A DNA stretch of 64,000 nt, from assembly GCF_048544455.1 (NCBI RefSeq), contig NC_133530.1:19955748-20019747 (forward strand), given 5' to 3'. The notes below the pieces were generated by a model. It was not told the DNA's origin. It was given only the letters and a program-made list of their open reading frames with translations, and ran no database searches. Source of the stretch: Silene latifolia (Eukaryota; Streptophyta; Magnoliopsida; Caryophyllales; Caryophyllaceae). The translations under genes were made by a program, and so were the position numbers. Each line of letters begins with the position of its first letter. Within the stretch, counting starts at the first letter, position 1. Shown in pieces: positions 35,417 through 47,884 of the stretch.

Positions 35417-37801
35417 CTACTGCTGGTCTCTCTCCAACTCTGCAACTCTTGCCGCAAGAACGGCAATCTCAGCGTCCCGAACCTCGAGCTCCCTCAACAA
35501 GCGAGCTGTCTCCTCCCGAGACTGGGTCAACTATCGCTCCAGCTCGCGGTCACCCTGTAAACAACAATAAAATGGCTCATGTCAATCGTTTCAAGCAAAG
35601 TCGGAAAATTAAAAATTCAAAAAATGGAATAGGCATAAGGTTTATACCTGACGACCTCGACTGCCGACAAGTGCCTCGACGGCAGTAGCTCGCAGCCGGT
35701 TGGCCACCCTCCACAACGCCACAAACCGAGACGGCGCAACCTGCATTTTCAAAAAAGAAGTTCTCAACAATCGAACAAACTCAATCAAATGTGTTCTTAC
35801 ACCAAAAGTTATGCAAAGTTAGAGGCTCACCCTCCGAATCAGATGTTGTCAGTCGTCCAGGCCAGCATCCGTCACAGCTACGTCAAAGTCACGCAACTCG
35901 AAGATCGTCGTCCTCCCGGTCGCGTCAGTGTACTCGAGGGTCTCGGGGTACTCTGGGGGCTCGATGCCCGCCGCCTCGACCTCCTGCAAATTCAAATATT
36001 TCTCATTAACCGATGATCTTTCATCGTAGTTTTGAAAATCAAGAGGAAGAGTAAAAGATGCTCACCACTACCGGCCAGTACGCCAACCTCCCGTAGAAGA
36101 ACGCCGAGTAGTCCTCACCAGGAAGAAGGAGGGCATCACCACTAGCGCCAGCCAAGTCCGCCTCCCTCTCTGCCTCAGAAGGCTCCCTAAACATCGTCCT
36201 GGGAGGATCGACGGGAACCGTCAACACGTCCCGAGAGCACTGACGAGCCAAGCGCTCGCCCAAGTACCACACAGGACCCATCGACGTCCTCAACAGCAGT
36301 CGGCTCGAGCTCCTGGGTCGAAGGACCTCAGCCACGAAAGGAGGCGCTCCAGCGTACTCCGCCCAAGGTCTGGGCACCCACTGTGACAAGGTAAACAAGG
36401 ATCATTCCTATGATCAATTAAAAGACAATATAAGAAGCAAATGAATATAAGTAAGATACTTACGCTGTCCAGCTGAAGAGCGTTCACTTCCCGCCGGTAG
36501 ACACCGTGAGAAGAACGCTTGCTCTTCGTCCAAGACATCACCCAATCCTCACCACGGGATAGGCCTTCTCCAGCGGCTCCGTCCTCTTGGGCGCGAGGCC
36601 CGGGAAGTAGGAGTACACCCACGCCTGCAAAGCAATATAGCTAATGACGATCTTTTGTAATTTGATAAGGAAAGGAATTGATTTCGGTCTAAAGGAAGGT
36701 TCATACCTCCAGCAGTAGTCCAGGTCCGACAGCGCCAGGAGAAGTCCCCTTCTCCATTAACTCCGGACGAACCATGGCCCTCATGAAGCGGATGAGGACC
36801 GCAAAGCAGCGAGTGACCCGGTCCCAATGCCCTAGGGAACTCGGGTCGAAAGGAAGGGAAGAAGCTTCGTCGACTGACCTCTCGCCCTTGTCTCCGAGGT
36901 AAATCGAAGACAGAAACCACCAGAGCCACAAACGGACCCTCTGTAGCCCACAGCAGGTGCCTACTCTCCCAAGTCTCAGCCCACGCAGGAGCTCCTCTCA
37001 GCTGACGACCTCCTCGTCCAACGTTGGCCCGTCTCGGAGCCTCCTCCTCCTCAACAGCCTCCTCCTCATGGACCTCGTCCCCAATAGCCATCACCGCGGC
37101 GGTGAAGGTCTGCTCTAAAGCCTTCTCGACAGTAGCAACGTCTATCTCCATGGGAGCCCTCCCAGAAGTAGAAGCCACGTCACCTGCAACATTAAAGCAA
37201 ATTTAGGCCGCGTCACGTGACGACAAGCCTTGGTTAACGGATTTTCGAGCCTTCGGAAGCCCTGAAATCGCTCTTTTCTCGCCATCTTTGGCCACATTCT
37301 CGCAAACCCGACCACTCATGTGGTAATTTGGGTCAAGTCAAGCCTAATGTGAAGCCTAGTTCCGGGTTCGAGCCGAAATTTCGGCAGCATTTCATTATAA
37401 CAGCGGTTATGCCCTAGAAAAGTGTCCTGAAAAAGCCGTCACAAACCAAAATTCCGAGATGGTATAAAGTTTACCCATCATTCAAGGATCCCAAATATCA
37501 AGTTTCATCGCAAATGGGCAATCCTAAGGCTATTTTCGAAGCAATTTACGGTTTAGCTGTGAAACCGTCTCAAATTTCACTCAACGGTTCAAAATTCAAC
37601 GAAAATTCAAGACAAATACATGGTTATGTTCCTTATATTACCAATTATCCATTTCTAATGTCAATTTCACAAGGCAAATGCATTTGGGGGAAAAGCCCCA
37701 AATTTTCGATCAATTGGGTCATAAACCCTAATTTTTCGATCCAAAATTCGACAAATATAGACGATTAATGCAAGAATGAGACACATACCTCGATTAGTCA
37801 T
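35417..37801 (-). CDS. Antisense gene B of the Tat element, multi-exon
   Basis: At least seven exons are predicted on the minus strand, with good GT-AG sites: 37801-37789 (MTNRG start), 37183-36707, 36624-36463, 36380-36066, from 35983 to about 35830, 35740-35648, and from 35554 to about 35420. The first junction is in phase. Exon 2 carries an acidic EEEAVEEEE-type stretch. Exons 3-4 (WVYSYFPGLAP, WYLGERLARQ, VPVDPP) resemble the plant mobile domain of MAIN-like proteins. The last exon is a coiled coil (RLLRELEVRDAEIAVLAARV). GC content is clearly above that of the flanking sequence. Because the gene is antisense to the element's RNA, its introns would not be removed from the sense transcript. 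The function is unknown. Confidence 0.65.
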
Positions 37802-37929
37802 GATTAATGCAAGCTTTTGGATCAAACCTTGGAGGAAATGATTGATTTTTGAGAGAGAAATTGGAGGATTTGTATTTCGAAATAATGAAATAAACTTCTG
37901 ATTATCGCGTTTTTACGCAGAAAATACAC

Positions 37930-37996
37930 TTTGGGGAACAGACGCAACAGGCGATGCGCCTCTTCCAAGAGACGCAACTCTTGCTGCGCCTCTTCC
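37930..37996. promoter_or_regulatory. LTR-like module upstream of antisense gene B
   Basis: ttggggaacagacgcaacag followed by gcgcctcttccaagagacgc closely matches the LTR segment at 20821-20871 in the same orientation. It lies about 130-195 bp upstream of the gene B start. Confidence 0.6.
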
Positions 37997-37999
37997 TTG

Positions 38000-38850
38000 T
38001 GTTCCCTCCATACAAATTTTCAAAAATTCGTTATGAGTTCGTTAGTTGTGGGCCCATCTTTAGTGCGCCTCTTCCCCGATGCTATTTTATCCTTTTGGTC
38101 CGTTTGACGATTTTCTTTCATTCCGGCCCGCATTTTCAAGCCAGCAGCAGACTGTTGCATATTATTTATTTCTTTCGAGACCTTTGCTTGTCGCAACGAG
38201 CATTTATTCCTTCACAGAATTCGACACGCCTTCATTATGTTTCCCGACGAGAGTAAGCGGATACACTTTCCCTCTCATGACGTAGAGAATAATTCCCAAT
38301 CATGTCTCCAGCAAGAGTAAGCGGACGTACTGTCCCTCTCAAGACATGAAGATTAACATCTACCTAAGCAGATTTCCCCTCAGCAGTTCCCGCCTGTGTC
38401 CTGCTATTTATAATGCTCCTCGAAGACTACCCAAGCAGTCTTCTCCTCAGCAGCTCCCGCTTGTGTCCTGCTACTCGCAATTATTTCTCGAAGACTACCC
38501 AAGCAGTCTTCTTTCAGCAGTTCCCGTCTGTGTCCTGCTACTCACCTTATTTAGTCCTTACGCCTGATCTTCACTCAATAGCTCCCATGTACCTCCGGAA
38601 GCATTTCGAGAAAGAAGTTTCAGGTATGGTCTCTTCCTATGGCTGGCGAGCCTCCTTACGTAGTCTAATGGACTTTAAACGACCCTCCCCGATAGTCGAC
38701 AGACTCTAAAATGTTCCCGACGACAGGTCCTTGGTTCAGACCCCTTGAGCCGCCTCGCGTCGCCATAGTCGTCAGGTTGTAATCTTCGATTGACCCGATG
38801 GCTATACTTTGACTTTCGCCTTGTCCAAGCCTCAGTCAAAGTGGGGGCTC
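38000..38850. repeat. Tandem-like repeats before the 3' LTR of the Tat element
   Basis: Between about 38340 and 38560 there are three imperfect copies of a roughly 75-bp unit containing cagcagttcccgcctgtgtc and tcgaagactacccaagcagt. No gene is seen. The polypurine tract ends the region at 38850. Confidence 0.7.
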
Positions 38851-41257
38851 TGTAGATACCTCATTTCTGCACCTCTCGCAAACCACCCGGTGATGATTGG
38901 GCCGCATGTTTGGTACGCGAAACGATTTGTGACAATTCGTAAGTTTATCGTCAAGTGATTGCTCAAATATTAATGTCTACCTCTTAGCTGTCATCTACGT
39001 GCCGATACGGTCGTTTTGACAGTAATTAGAGTACATTTGGAGTCCGGGCCTAAAACCGTCTCCATTTTCTGATAACCGTTAAATCCCGAGTCAGAATGTT
39101 CTGGAATGTTCCGGATATTTCTATTCCATATATCACAATTTTTATCTTTTGGTAAACAATTTCCGAAATATTCACATAAGATATTAAGGAAAACCAAATT
39201 ATTTCCGTCCTACCATAACTTAAACACGGAAATCTCTCTTCCGCAGGAGGAAACCACTTGGGAACAGACGCAGCAGTCGCGCCTCTTCCAAGAGACGCAG
39301 ATTCGCCGCGCCTCTTCCCAGTCCTTTCTGCGTATTTTTCGTATCTTTTTCATATCTTTCCGAGATTCACTTCCAAAGAGTCTCCGAAACCCTAATTCCT
39401 TCACGTGATTAGTATAAATAGGAGCCTTCGCTCCTCATATTTCTCACGCGAGTGTCCGCCCTTCTCTTCTCCCTTTGCATTCTAGACCTTTATTCTTACT
39501 TTTTTGGCGTCTACGTGCTTGAACTTTCGACCACGTAAGCTCGGATCCTTCTGAGTACCAGCCTCGTTTGCATGACCGACCAATTTGACCAACTCCACAA
39601 TCAATCAACTTTAATTAATTTAATCGTTTTCCTCTTACGAGGGCACTTTCTTTACATTCGCGTCGAGCATCACTAATCGATATCTTAGTCCTTCTCGTTT
39701 CGTCAACATGTAAGTCTGAGGGTGTATAATCTCTCTTTTATTTATTGTATTTTAATTATTGTATCATTATTGTAAGGTTTATGTCGAAAATACCTCTTAA
39801 AACCGATTTCTAAAACCATGTTTAAAACCTCTTTTTTACGGATTTCCAGTAGATAACCGTCGAGAAAGGACGCAGCAACTGCTGCGCCTCTTCGAAGGAG
39901 AGCAGTACTTGCTGCGCCTCTTCGTGAGGTTGCCGCAGTTCCTGCTTTCTTTCTTCTTCATTCGTCCTCTGTAATTCGTCGTGTTTATTTGTTTTCGTTT
40001 GTTTGTTAATTCTTCGACGCAATAGTCTAAGAATTTATTATGTATATCATTAATCATCATCATTAGTTCGTATAATTCATTGTTAAATCCGACTTAAATC
40101 CCATATAATCAATATTGGCGGGTTTTCGTCATTAAATTCAATCCGGGTTGTAGAAATTCAATTCATCAATATTGAGTCTCTGGAATTCATCTTTGACATA
40201 TTTGCATCTGTTTATTATTATCACCATCGTATATTTGTCACTAATTCGTTATAATTAATCTATTTCATTCACTCATGTCACTAATCAATCATTCTTTCGT
40301 GTAAATTAATTAGCAATATTCCGTCTTATCCATGTTTTGTTGTTTTTATGACCCATTAATCACATGTAAATAACATATTAATCACTTTCATCCGAGTAAA
40401 TAATTTAATCAATCGTTAAATTTACCAATTGATATTAACAATTAGTAATTCCGGCTTCACAGTATGATTCAAAGGTCAGAGACGCATAGTCGTCGCGCCT
40501 ATTCCAAAGGACGCTAACTCTATTGCTTTGTTCGGTTGAATTCTGTCCCTGAACTCCGTTTTTGCCTTGACCTAGTTTAATTAGATTACGTATAATTAAC
40601 TATTACTCGTATTATCACCTTCTGTTCTGTTCGTTAATTCTTTTATTATTTCGTTTTCTCAAATTATCCGTTTTAAAGGTATTTTCGACATAAATCGCCT
40701 ATCCCGTTATAATTAATGTAATTTTCATTTATCGTAATTTTCCTATTGTATTTATCATATTTCTTGTACCATTTGTATGTTTTCACATGTAATTGAACAT
40801 TAAATCCTACTTCGACCCAATTGTTTGCTAATTACGTGTCAACCGACTTAGCCTAATTCTCATATGCTAGGATTAAAACTTGGATGTTGCATTGCATGCA
40901 TATAACCGACGATATATCGAGTATAGATGATGTCCCTAATCATTAGTAGAGGCCGCTATCGAGGCGGGCGGGATTAGGTGTTCGATCAAAAGAGCTTCCT
41001 AATATGTACCCTCACCCCTTACTCAAGATATCTGTGAACACCCGTGTTCATTGGCATCCACGAGAGTCATTCTAGACATAGAATGCTAAGGGTAACGAGT
41101 TCTTGGTGTTCATGTCTCTACTTTGTGTTTTGACATGGCACGAGGTATTCGAACGGTTCCAATTTCCCATAAAAATTGGTGGCGACTCCATACAAAAAAT
41201 GCAAACGCTTGTTTCTCCTCTCTCCCAAGCGCCCCCGTGGGCCCCCCGCTGTCCACA
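38851..41257 (+). repeat. Tat element 3' LTR
   Basis: 2407 bp and homologous throughout to 20414-22832. It has the same TGTAGATACC start, TATA box (39411-39422) and GACGCAGC modules (39264-39322, 39867-39920). The end CTGTCCACA is followed by TSD AACTT. Confidence 0.92.
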
Positions 41258-42198
41258 AACTTGAGTCGGGTAGCGGTCTTTTTCCGGGTTTCTCCTTGTA
41301 GGTATGTCGTCATCATCATCCATATCCTTGTCTTTGTAGTTAGGATTTTGCTTAGTAGTGATAGATGATTGTGTTATGGTTATAGGTGTTGCTTGATTTC
41401 CGGATGTTTCGTATGTTGGCATGGAGTGGTTGCGGTTGCCTAAAGGTAGGGTTTTCCCTACTCAGTATTAGTCCCATAATGCATTGTTGGTGTTTTGTGA
41501 TGGTTGAATATTATCGTATTCGTATTTGACGGACTACTGTTGGTTTGATTCTTTGTTTAATGATTGTGATTGTTTGTCTCTGGTTCTCGAGATGCATTCT
41601 CGGCTGAGTGGAGTCACTTGCGGGAGTGGCTTCACGCCCTAGTTTCGCCCTCCGTGGAACCTGCCACGGGAGGGGATGTGCACATTAATGGGACAGGGTT
41701 ATCGCTCGGTATGATGAGCGGGGATTTGGTGGGTACGGCTGCGGTCCCCCACTGGCAGGGCTGGTCCAGTGGACAGTCGGTGACGGAGATGGATTGGAGT
41801 GGGTGTGATTGTGTGTGTGATTGATTGTGTCGTGTTTTATTGTTAGATTTGTTGGTATTGTTGTGCCTTACCTCAGTACTGACCTTGTGTGGTTGTCTTG
41901 TTGTTTTTATGTGTCTGCCGTGATCCCTTATGGTGAGCAGTCTGTCTTAGCAGGTGTTGATGTCGTTGATAGCTGGAGTCCGGGCAAGGATTAGTCTTCA
42001 CGAGATTTGATAGTAATAGCGAGTAGCCATTGAGTTGTATCTTTTATATCGTCGGTTGGTTTTAAATCACTTGTAATATAACATATTCGTTCTTTTATCG
42101 ACGTTTGATTATTACTGTCCTCGGGCAACCGAGATTGTAACGCCTTTATATGCTAAGGAAGGCCTAGTTAAGGCTCCTCTGGATATGGGGGTGTTACA

Positions 42199-44347
42199 AA
42201 ATGGTATCAGAGCGACGATTTTGGAACCTGTAACAAATGAACTTAATGAACGTAGCGAGTCTAATAAAATAAACCTGGTGTATGTGTGATGGGAGCCCCA
42301 GCTGATGGTAGATTTTGGGTGAGTAGGCGCCCTCATTTAAAAATCTTGGCCCCATGGTACTTAAGCCAGTCACAGGGTATGGGAAAGTGGAGTCCGTGTG
42401 TATGTATGTAATGTGTATGTTAATTGTGCCGGAGATATCTGTGGTCGAGTCCTTGCTAACGCAAAAGTGGGTATAGTAGTTGCGTTTGGATTGTGTATAA
42501 TGAAGATTTGGCATGATTAGTGAGCTTGTACGATGATTATGAGAAACGTGACAAGAGTTTATTTAATAAGAATGCGTGAAAGTGCGGGAGTGTATGCTGT
42601 AGTATAAAAGGTGGACGTGTTGGTGTTTACTTTAAATTGATAGTTAAGGAGGTGTTGAGATATAGTACGAGAATTGGTAAATTAATGATGCGTGTATACA
42701 ATGCTCGATGATTGAAACTTTCCGCTTGCGTGGTGTTTAATTTTGTGGAATAATTTGCTTATATTGGAACTGGAACATGCTAAGCTTTAATTTACTATGT
42801 AGAATATACATTTGAACGACATATGAAAGAATGATTTATTGCTAATTATATGTTTTATGTTGATGTGAGTACGAATTTGCTAGTAATGTAGTAAGATGAG
42901 TTTAAGTGTGATATGGTAATGTAATAGTGCATATAAATGACTCGGTAGCAGGTAAGCCGAGTTGGGTGAATTTGTTACAGCGTAATATGACATAAACCTT
43001 ATTTGTTGGGACGGTATGATACGCTTGAGTAGTAATGGTAATACATGAGCAAGTGTAATAATTAGTGGCGAATTCCGAACTTAGTTTGGAATCGACACGC
43101 GATATTATTTTTGCAGGAATCTTCGATTTATCTCGTATTTCTGACCGAGTACTCAACCTTACTTGACCGAGTACGAGTGCTTAATAGACCGAGTAGACCT
43201 CACTCGATCTAGTTAGGAAGCTATGATGTCGGGATGTGGAAATTTTCTGCAGATACTCGACGAAACAGCACCTACTCGATCGAGTAGAGGGCACTCGATC
43301 GAGTACCCTAGGAACTCGATCGAGTAGGCTACAGTACAGAGCCTCTTACGGGTTTCTTAAAACCCTTATTTCCTCTTATTCTTCTCATTCTTTCTTCTTA
43401 ATTTCGAACCCTAGCCATAAACCTCTCACAAAACTCTCCTCTCTTCTAGTGTTGGTGGTGATTAGTTGGGTTATTTGCTTGTTAATTTCGTTCTTTTACT
43501 TTCTTTATCTAATCAAGGTATGATTTTCTCCCTTATCCATATGTTTTATTACATTGAATTTGTTAGAAAGATAGTGTAATCTGAAATCTTCGATTCCTAT
43601 GGGCGAATTATTGCTTTAAATTGTTGTAATATGATTCACATGCTTTCCTTTCATGAATGTTGGTGATTAATTGCTGTAAAATAGGCTAGAAATTGCCAAT
43701 ATGGGGGCCAAAATTTTCTAGGGTTAGAAAATCAAAAATTTTGTTTGATTGGTTTCTACATGTTGGATGATGAAATTGAGTACTACATGTTGTATATACC
43801 ATGTTGAAAGTTGGATTTTAGTAATTTTCACTTTAAAACTTGCCTTAAAACTCTGTCTTAAAAGTGCCCAAATTGAAATTCGTTTACTATATCTGAAATT
43901 TGGTGTTGGATATGATTGTTTAAGTAAGGGTTAAACTTCAATATGATAATGGTAATGTTAATTGATGGTGAATATGTCAAAATCGTTGCAGCTGTAGAGA
44001 CCGTCTGACAAGTCTAATTGAGTTGTTTGTTTCTAATATTGAAGGTTGATGATGATATGTTTAAAATTACCTTTCTATGAGCATGTACGGATATCTCACA
44101 TGTTATTACGTATGTATATAGAGTAGCATTTGAATCATGCTAGAATGTCAGAATTGGTGGAGTAAACCATGTTTATCACGCTAAGCTTTTCACAACTATA
44201 GAGATTGTCTGAGTTACTGAAATCATATATCAAATTGGGAACTTGTTGGTGAAAGTGTGTACCTAGCTGAGTCTTCAAAGTTCAATTGTGTAAATTATGT
44301 GCTTTACATGTCTATACAAATTTGGTTTAAACCATATGCTGAAACAG
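42199..44347 (+). other. Leader of the ORF1-only Ty3 element, with candidate intron
   Basis: The primer site at 42202-42213 begins it. A TACTCGATCGAGTA array lies at 43140-43330. A strong donor (atcaag|gtatga, GT at 43518) and acceptor (tgctgaaacag at 44347) would splice the leader directly onto the ATG at 44348. Spliced leaders are known in several plant Ty3 lineages; here the splice is a prediction. Confidence 0.5.
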
Positions 44348-45915
44348 ATGCCGAGACTGAACATAGGGACCCGACAGAGCAAGAGGGGGAGGGCTTCACA
44401 GCCCGAGCCTGGGGAAGGTAGTGGACCCGTAGTACCCGCGGTACCGGAGTACCCTACGGTACTGTTTGTAGATTTTAAACAGAGAGAGCGTTTTGTGGTT
44501 TTGCAAAAACGCAAAATGAGGCCAACTCGGTGTGTGGATACCACACTTTTAGAGGACTTGGGAATAGAGACGGATGTCCGTCACATATTTGAGACTTTGG
44601 GATTTACGGGGTTGTACCGGCTGAGGAAACATTCCTACCCTTTTCTTACCTTGGAGTTTATGAGCCCGTTTAGTTACGACCCAGCTGCCCAAACCGTTGA
44701 GTTTCGTTTGATGAACACAAGTTTCTTGTTGACCATGGAACTTTTCGCTTCACACCTTGGGTTGGCCAAGCCTCCCAAGGATTCCATCACAGATATTCTT
44801 GCTGAGTGCGGTGTCTGCCGCCTAATGCCTTGTCTTACCGGAAAGCCAGCTCCCACCTCAAGCAACATGCTGATTAATGATGTTCAGCATGTTACCTTGA
44901 GGATCTTTTTTCGTTCGCTCTCGAACCTCCTTTATGATAGACCGGATATCAGTAATCTGAACAATCATGAGGTGTTGCTTCTGATGTTTTACCTCAACCC
45001 GGAGCGGACCGAGAGGGTGGTCTTTAATGCTCCTGCCATGGTCTGCGCTAGCCTTGCCTTGATGGCTACTGCCACTTCCCGGTACTTGAGTTGTGGCGCT
45101 ATCGCCACTCGGTTAGCTGAAAAGCTAACCACCTTTGAGGCTTCTTCCGAGTATGTTCCTCTGGCTACACCGGTGCCTACGATGGACCGAGACTACTACC
45201 TCGACCTGAAATGGTTGAGAACCCCAGCTGATGGCAGCCTAGCTTGGAGGGTGTGGGGCATGAGCTGGATGAAGATTCCGGCTCCTGAGCACCTCCCACC
45301 GACAGAGCCGTTAGACCCGGTGGTCATAGCTGTGGACTCCGATGAGGAGGAGGGTGATGATGGATCTCGACAGTTGCGGACGTACCTCATTGATAATACG
45401 ATCCTCCAGGTGATGCCCGAGCCGAAGAAAGGAGAGAATGCAGCCGTAGTGGAGGAGAGGCCCAAGTTGGGGAGAGGACCCTGTCGAGTGAGAGAGAGGA
45501 CCGCTGAGACTAGACCACAGCCGGTAGCACCACCGCAGCAGCACCTTTTCCGTGCTACCCCTACCTCGACACCCCGGAGACGCGTTCGAGCTACTTGGCA
45601 GAGAGAGTGTCATCTACTTTGACACTCCGGAATATGCATGAGATGGCGTACACTCAGGGGATAGGGACCGAGGGACCACATCCAGTGTGGTGGAGTGGAG
45701 TCGGGGACTATAGTGGGATTTTCCACTCTTACGGGGTGGATCAGTCAGCTTGGGGGACACCTCAGTCCTTTGCTTTTGGCGGCTTGACCCCATGGTATGT
45801 GAGTCCTGGAGCTGGAGCAGGGGTTGATGCGGGTATTGGGTCCTCGGGAGCGGGCACATCGGGAGGCGATGGTGGCGGAGATGAGGTGATGGAGGAGGAG
45901 CAGCAGCAGCAGTAG
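44348..45915 (+). CDS. ATHILA-ORF1-like gag gene
   Basis: The start codon directly follows the predicted splice acceptor. The first 300 or so residues match the ATHILA ORF-1 family (MRPTRCVDTTLLEDLGIET, HIFETLGFTGLYRLRKHSYP, LTLEFMSPFSYDP), a gag-associated protein of Athila-type Ty3 elements. The second half is low-complexity, Pro/Gly- and acid-rich, ending in an EEEQQQQ run. No zinc knuckle or pol follows. The region shows at least one break. Confidence 0.75.
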
Positions 45916-46129
45916 CAGGAGTGATACTCCTATTCTTTACCTTTGTGTTTGGTTAATGGTAGTCGTCGTTAGGTTGTGGTAGTCGTTGGTTGTTAAAACT
46001 TTTATTTTGGATTTGTATGGTTGGCCATAAGACCGGATTTACTAGCTTGACTTGATTTCAGGATTTTGGGAGTTGGGAAGTCATCCCGACTCATATTATG
46101 TGACATTATGTATCTATATATGCGGGTTA

Positions 46130-46890
46130 CACTACTACAAATCCAGGCAACTACAACGCCCCTTTAACAACGTTTATGCACGAAAATCACAATAGACGTT
46201 GTAGAATGTATGGCGCGATTTTTACTAAACTTAATTACAACGGGTATGGTTATATAACCGTTGTTATACGTTTTAACAACGGGTTAAATTTGCATAACCG
46301 TTGTTAATAATTTGGCGCAAAATTGGCGCAAAGTTAGTGAAAAGTAATCACAACGGGTATTTTTAAACCCGTTGTTAAAACTTATTTAACAACGGTTGTT
46401 ATTTTACAACCGTTGTTAAAACTTATTTAACAACGGTTGTTGTTGAACAACCGTTGTCAATACTTTCAATACTATAAACCACACAAACACAGATCAGCTA
46501 CAGCCACAAAACACATACATAACCTAACACAAACACAAACATAGACAAACACAAACACAAACACAGCAAACACACTTTCTCATCGTTTCTTTCTCTCTTT
46601 CTCTCTTTCTCATCGTCGCTTTATCATCTCGCCGTCACTGTTGGTTTCATCGTCTCTTACTTTCTCTAATTATCAGGTAAATCTCGCCGTCACTGTTGGT
46701 TTCATCGTCTTTCATCGTCATTGTTTTCTTTTTTTAATTATTTCATTTGCATGTATATATGATGGGTTTTTATCGATCATTATTATGTTATTATTCACTT
46801 AATTATCTCGTAAAACAAATAAAATAAAATAAAACAAAGAAGAAGCAAGATGATAGAGAGGAATGCATGATAAACTTAATTAATAATTCA

Positions 46891-46930
<40 letters not shown>

Positions 46931-47884
46931 CATAAATTAAAAAAAGAATTACATTTCTAAAAATGCAATTCTTATATTTTCATAGAGAGTCTTATTCTCT
47001 TCTATGATATCCCTCCTCTCCTCCTTAGCTATTTGGAGGTTTCGTTCAGCAGTTGCTATATCGTCATATAGCTGCAACAACTGCTGCTCTGTCAAGCCAT
47101 TTCTTTTGGCGTCCTTGAGTGCGGCTTGAGCATCCACAAGATAGCTCCTAAAACTGTCCTCGATGTGGAGCAACCGGCGGATGAAGCTGTTGTTGTTCTC
47201 GGTCATAGTAAGAGTTTTAAGGATGTAATCGTTCATTTTGTTGATGAACTTTGGAGTTGTTAGTTTGAAAGATTAATTAGGGGTTGGAGATTGTTTTAGC
47301 AGTTAGGGTTTGAAGATAGTGAGATAATGGAATGGTGGTTGAGATAATGTATGTATTTATACTAAGTAATGTGTCCTTTGAGTTGTTTTTTAATTAATAT
47401 AATATATGCATGTTTAGGAAGTTGTGCCATAATCATCATATCTCCCTGCTTCAAATCTAATGTAAACCCTTCTCATTCCATATATTGTCCATTCATATGC
47501 ACAGTACAGGAGGGATGGCAGTAATAATGCATGCATCGGAATTATAACGGGCCCCGTAATTATGCATGCATCTAGTAATATTTAATTTATTTTTTTTATT
47601 TTGTAAAAACAAACAACAACGGTTATGTAGAAACAACCCGTTGTCTTTAGTTATAACGACGGTTCTTTGTAAATTAACCGTTGTTATAACTTTCCCACCA
47701 AAATTGAGTCACACTTTCCACAACGGGTTTTTATACTTAAAACCGTTGTTAATAGTTTTAACAACGGGTTCCTTAAGAAAACCAACCGTTGTTAAAACCT
47801 TTTACAACGGACGCTTTAACAACGTCCGCTTTTTTATATAACAACGGTTTTTAACCGTTGTTATAGCCTGTATCTGTAGTAGTG
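46130..47884. mobile_element. Non-autonomous CACTA (En/Spm) element 1
   Basis: TSD TTA (46127-46129 and 47885-47887). Its ends are CACTACTACAAATCCAGGC and, as reverse complement of the right end, CACTACTACAGATACAGGC. Subterminal arrays of acaacggttgttat-type inverted units fill both ends (about 46240-46460 and 47615-47865), as expected for transposase binding sites. It is 1755 bp with no transposase. It sits downstream of the ORF1-like gene in the Ty3 element. An (AT)n run is at 46893-46926. Confidence 0.92.
46949..47236 (-). CDS. 95-residue coiled-coil protein in CACTA element 1
   Basis: A complete small frame from ATG at 47236 to a stop at 46949. It is highly charged and helical: IATAERNLQIAKEERRDIIE and a leucine-spaced LTEQQLLQLYDDI indicate a coiled coil. 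A leader of about 100 bp and a possible TATA-like tatttatac (minus: gtataaata) at about 47356 lie upstream. I do not recognise it. It may be a captured gene fragment or an accessory product. Confidence 0.45.
   Translation of the reverse strand: MNDYILKTLTMTENNNSFIRRLLHIEDSFRSYLVDAQAALKDAKRNGLTEQQLLQLYDDIATAERNLQIAKEERRDIIEENKTLYENIRIAFLEM

Larger units (their letters stand above)
20414..41257 (+). mobile_element. Tat-lineage Ty3 LTR retrotransposon with antisense genes
   Basis: TSD AACTT lies at 20409-20413 and 41258-41262, inside the 5' LTR of the ORF1-only element. LTRs are 20414-22832 (2419 bp) and 38851-41257 (2407 bp), beginning TGTAGATACC and ending CTGTCCACA, and are about 2% diverged by eye. 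A primer site (TGGCGACTCTGCTGGGGA, 22836-22853) follows the 5' LTR, and a polypurine tract (aaagtgggggctc) precedes the 3' LTR. The order is gag, protease, reverse transcriptase, RNase H, a second RNase H, integrase, then two antisense genes. The second RNase H and antisense extra genes are known marks of the Tat lineage (Tat/Ogre/Retand). The sense coding region is broken in about half a dozen places. A copia-derived palindrome is inserted in the leader. Confidence 0.92.

Noticed and set aside
36549-37178. Single-exon antisense protein of 209 codons
   Set aside because: The frame reads through clear GT-AG introns; the multi-exon model with conserved motifs on both sides is better supported.
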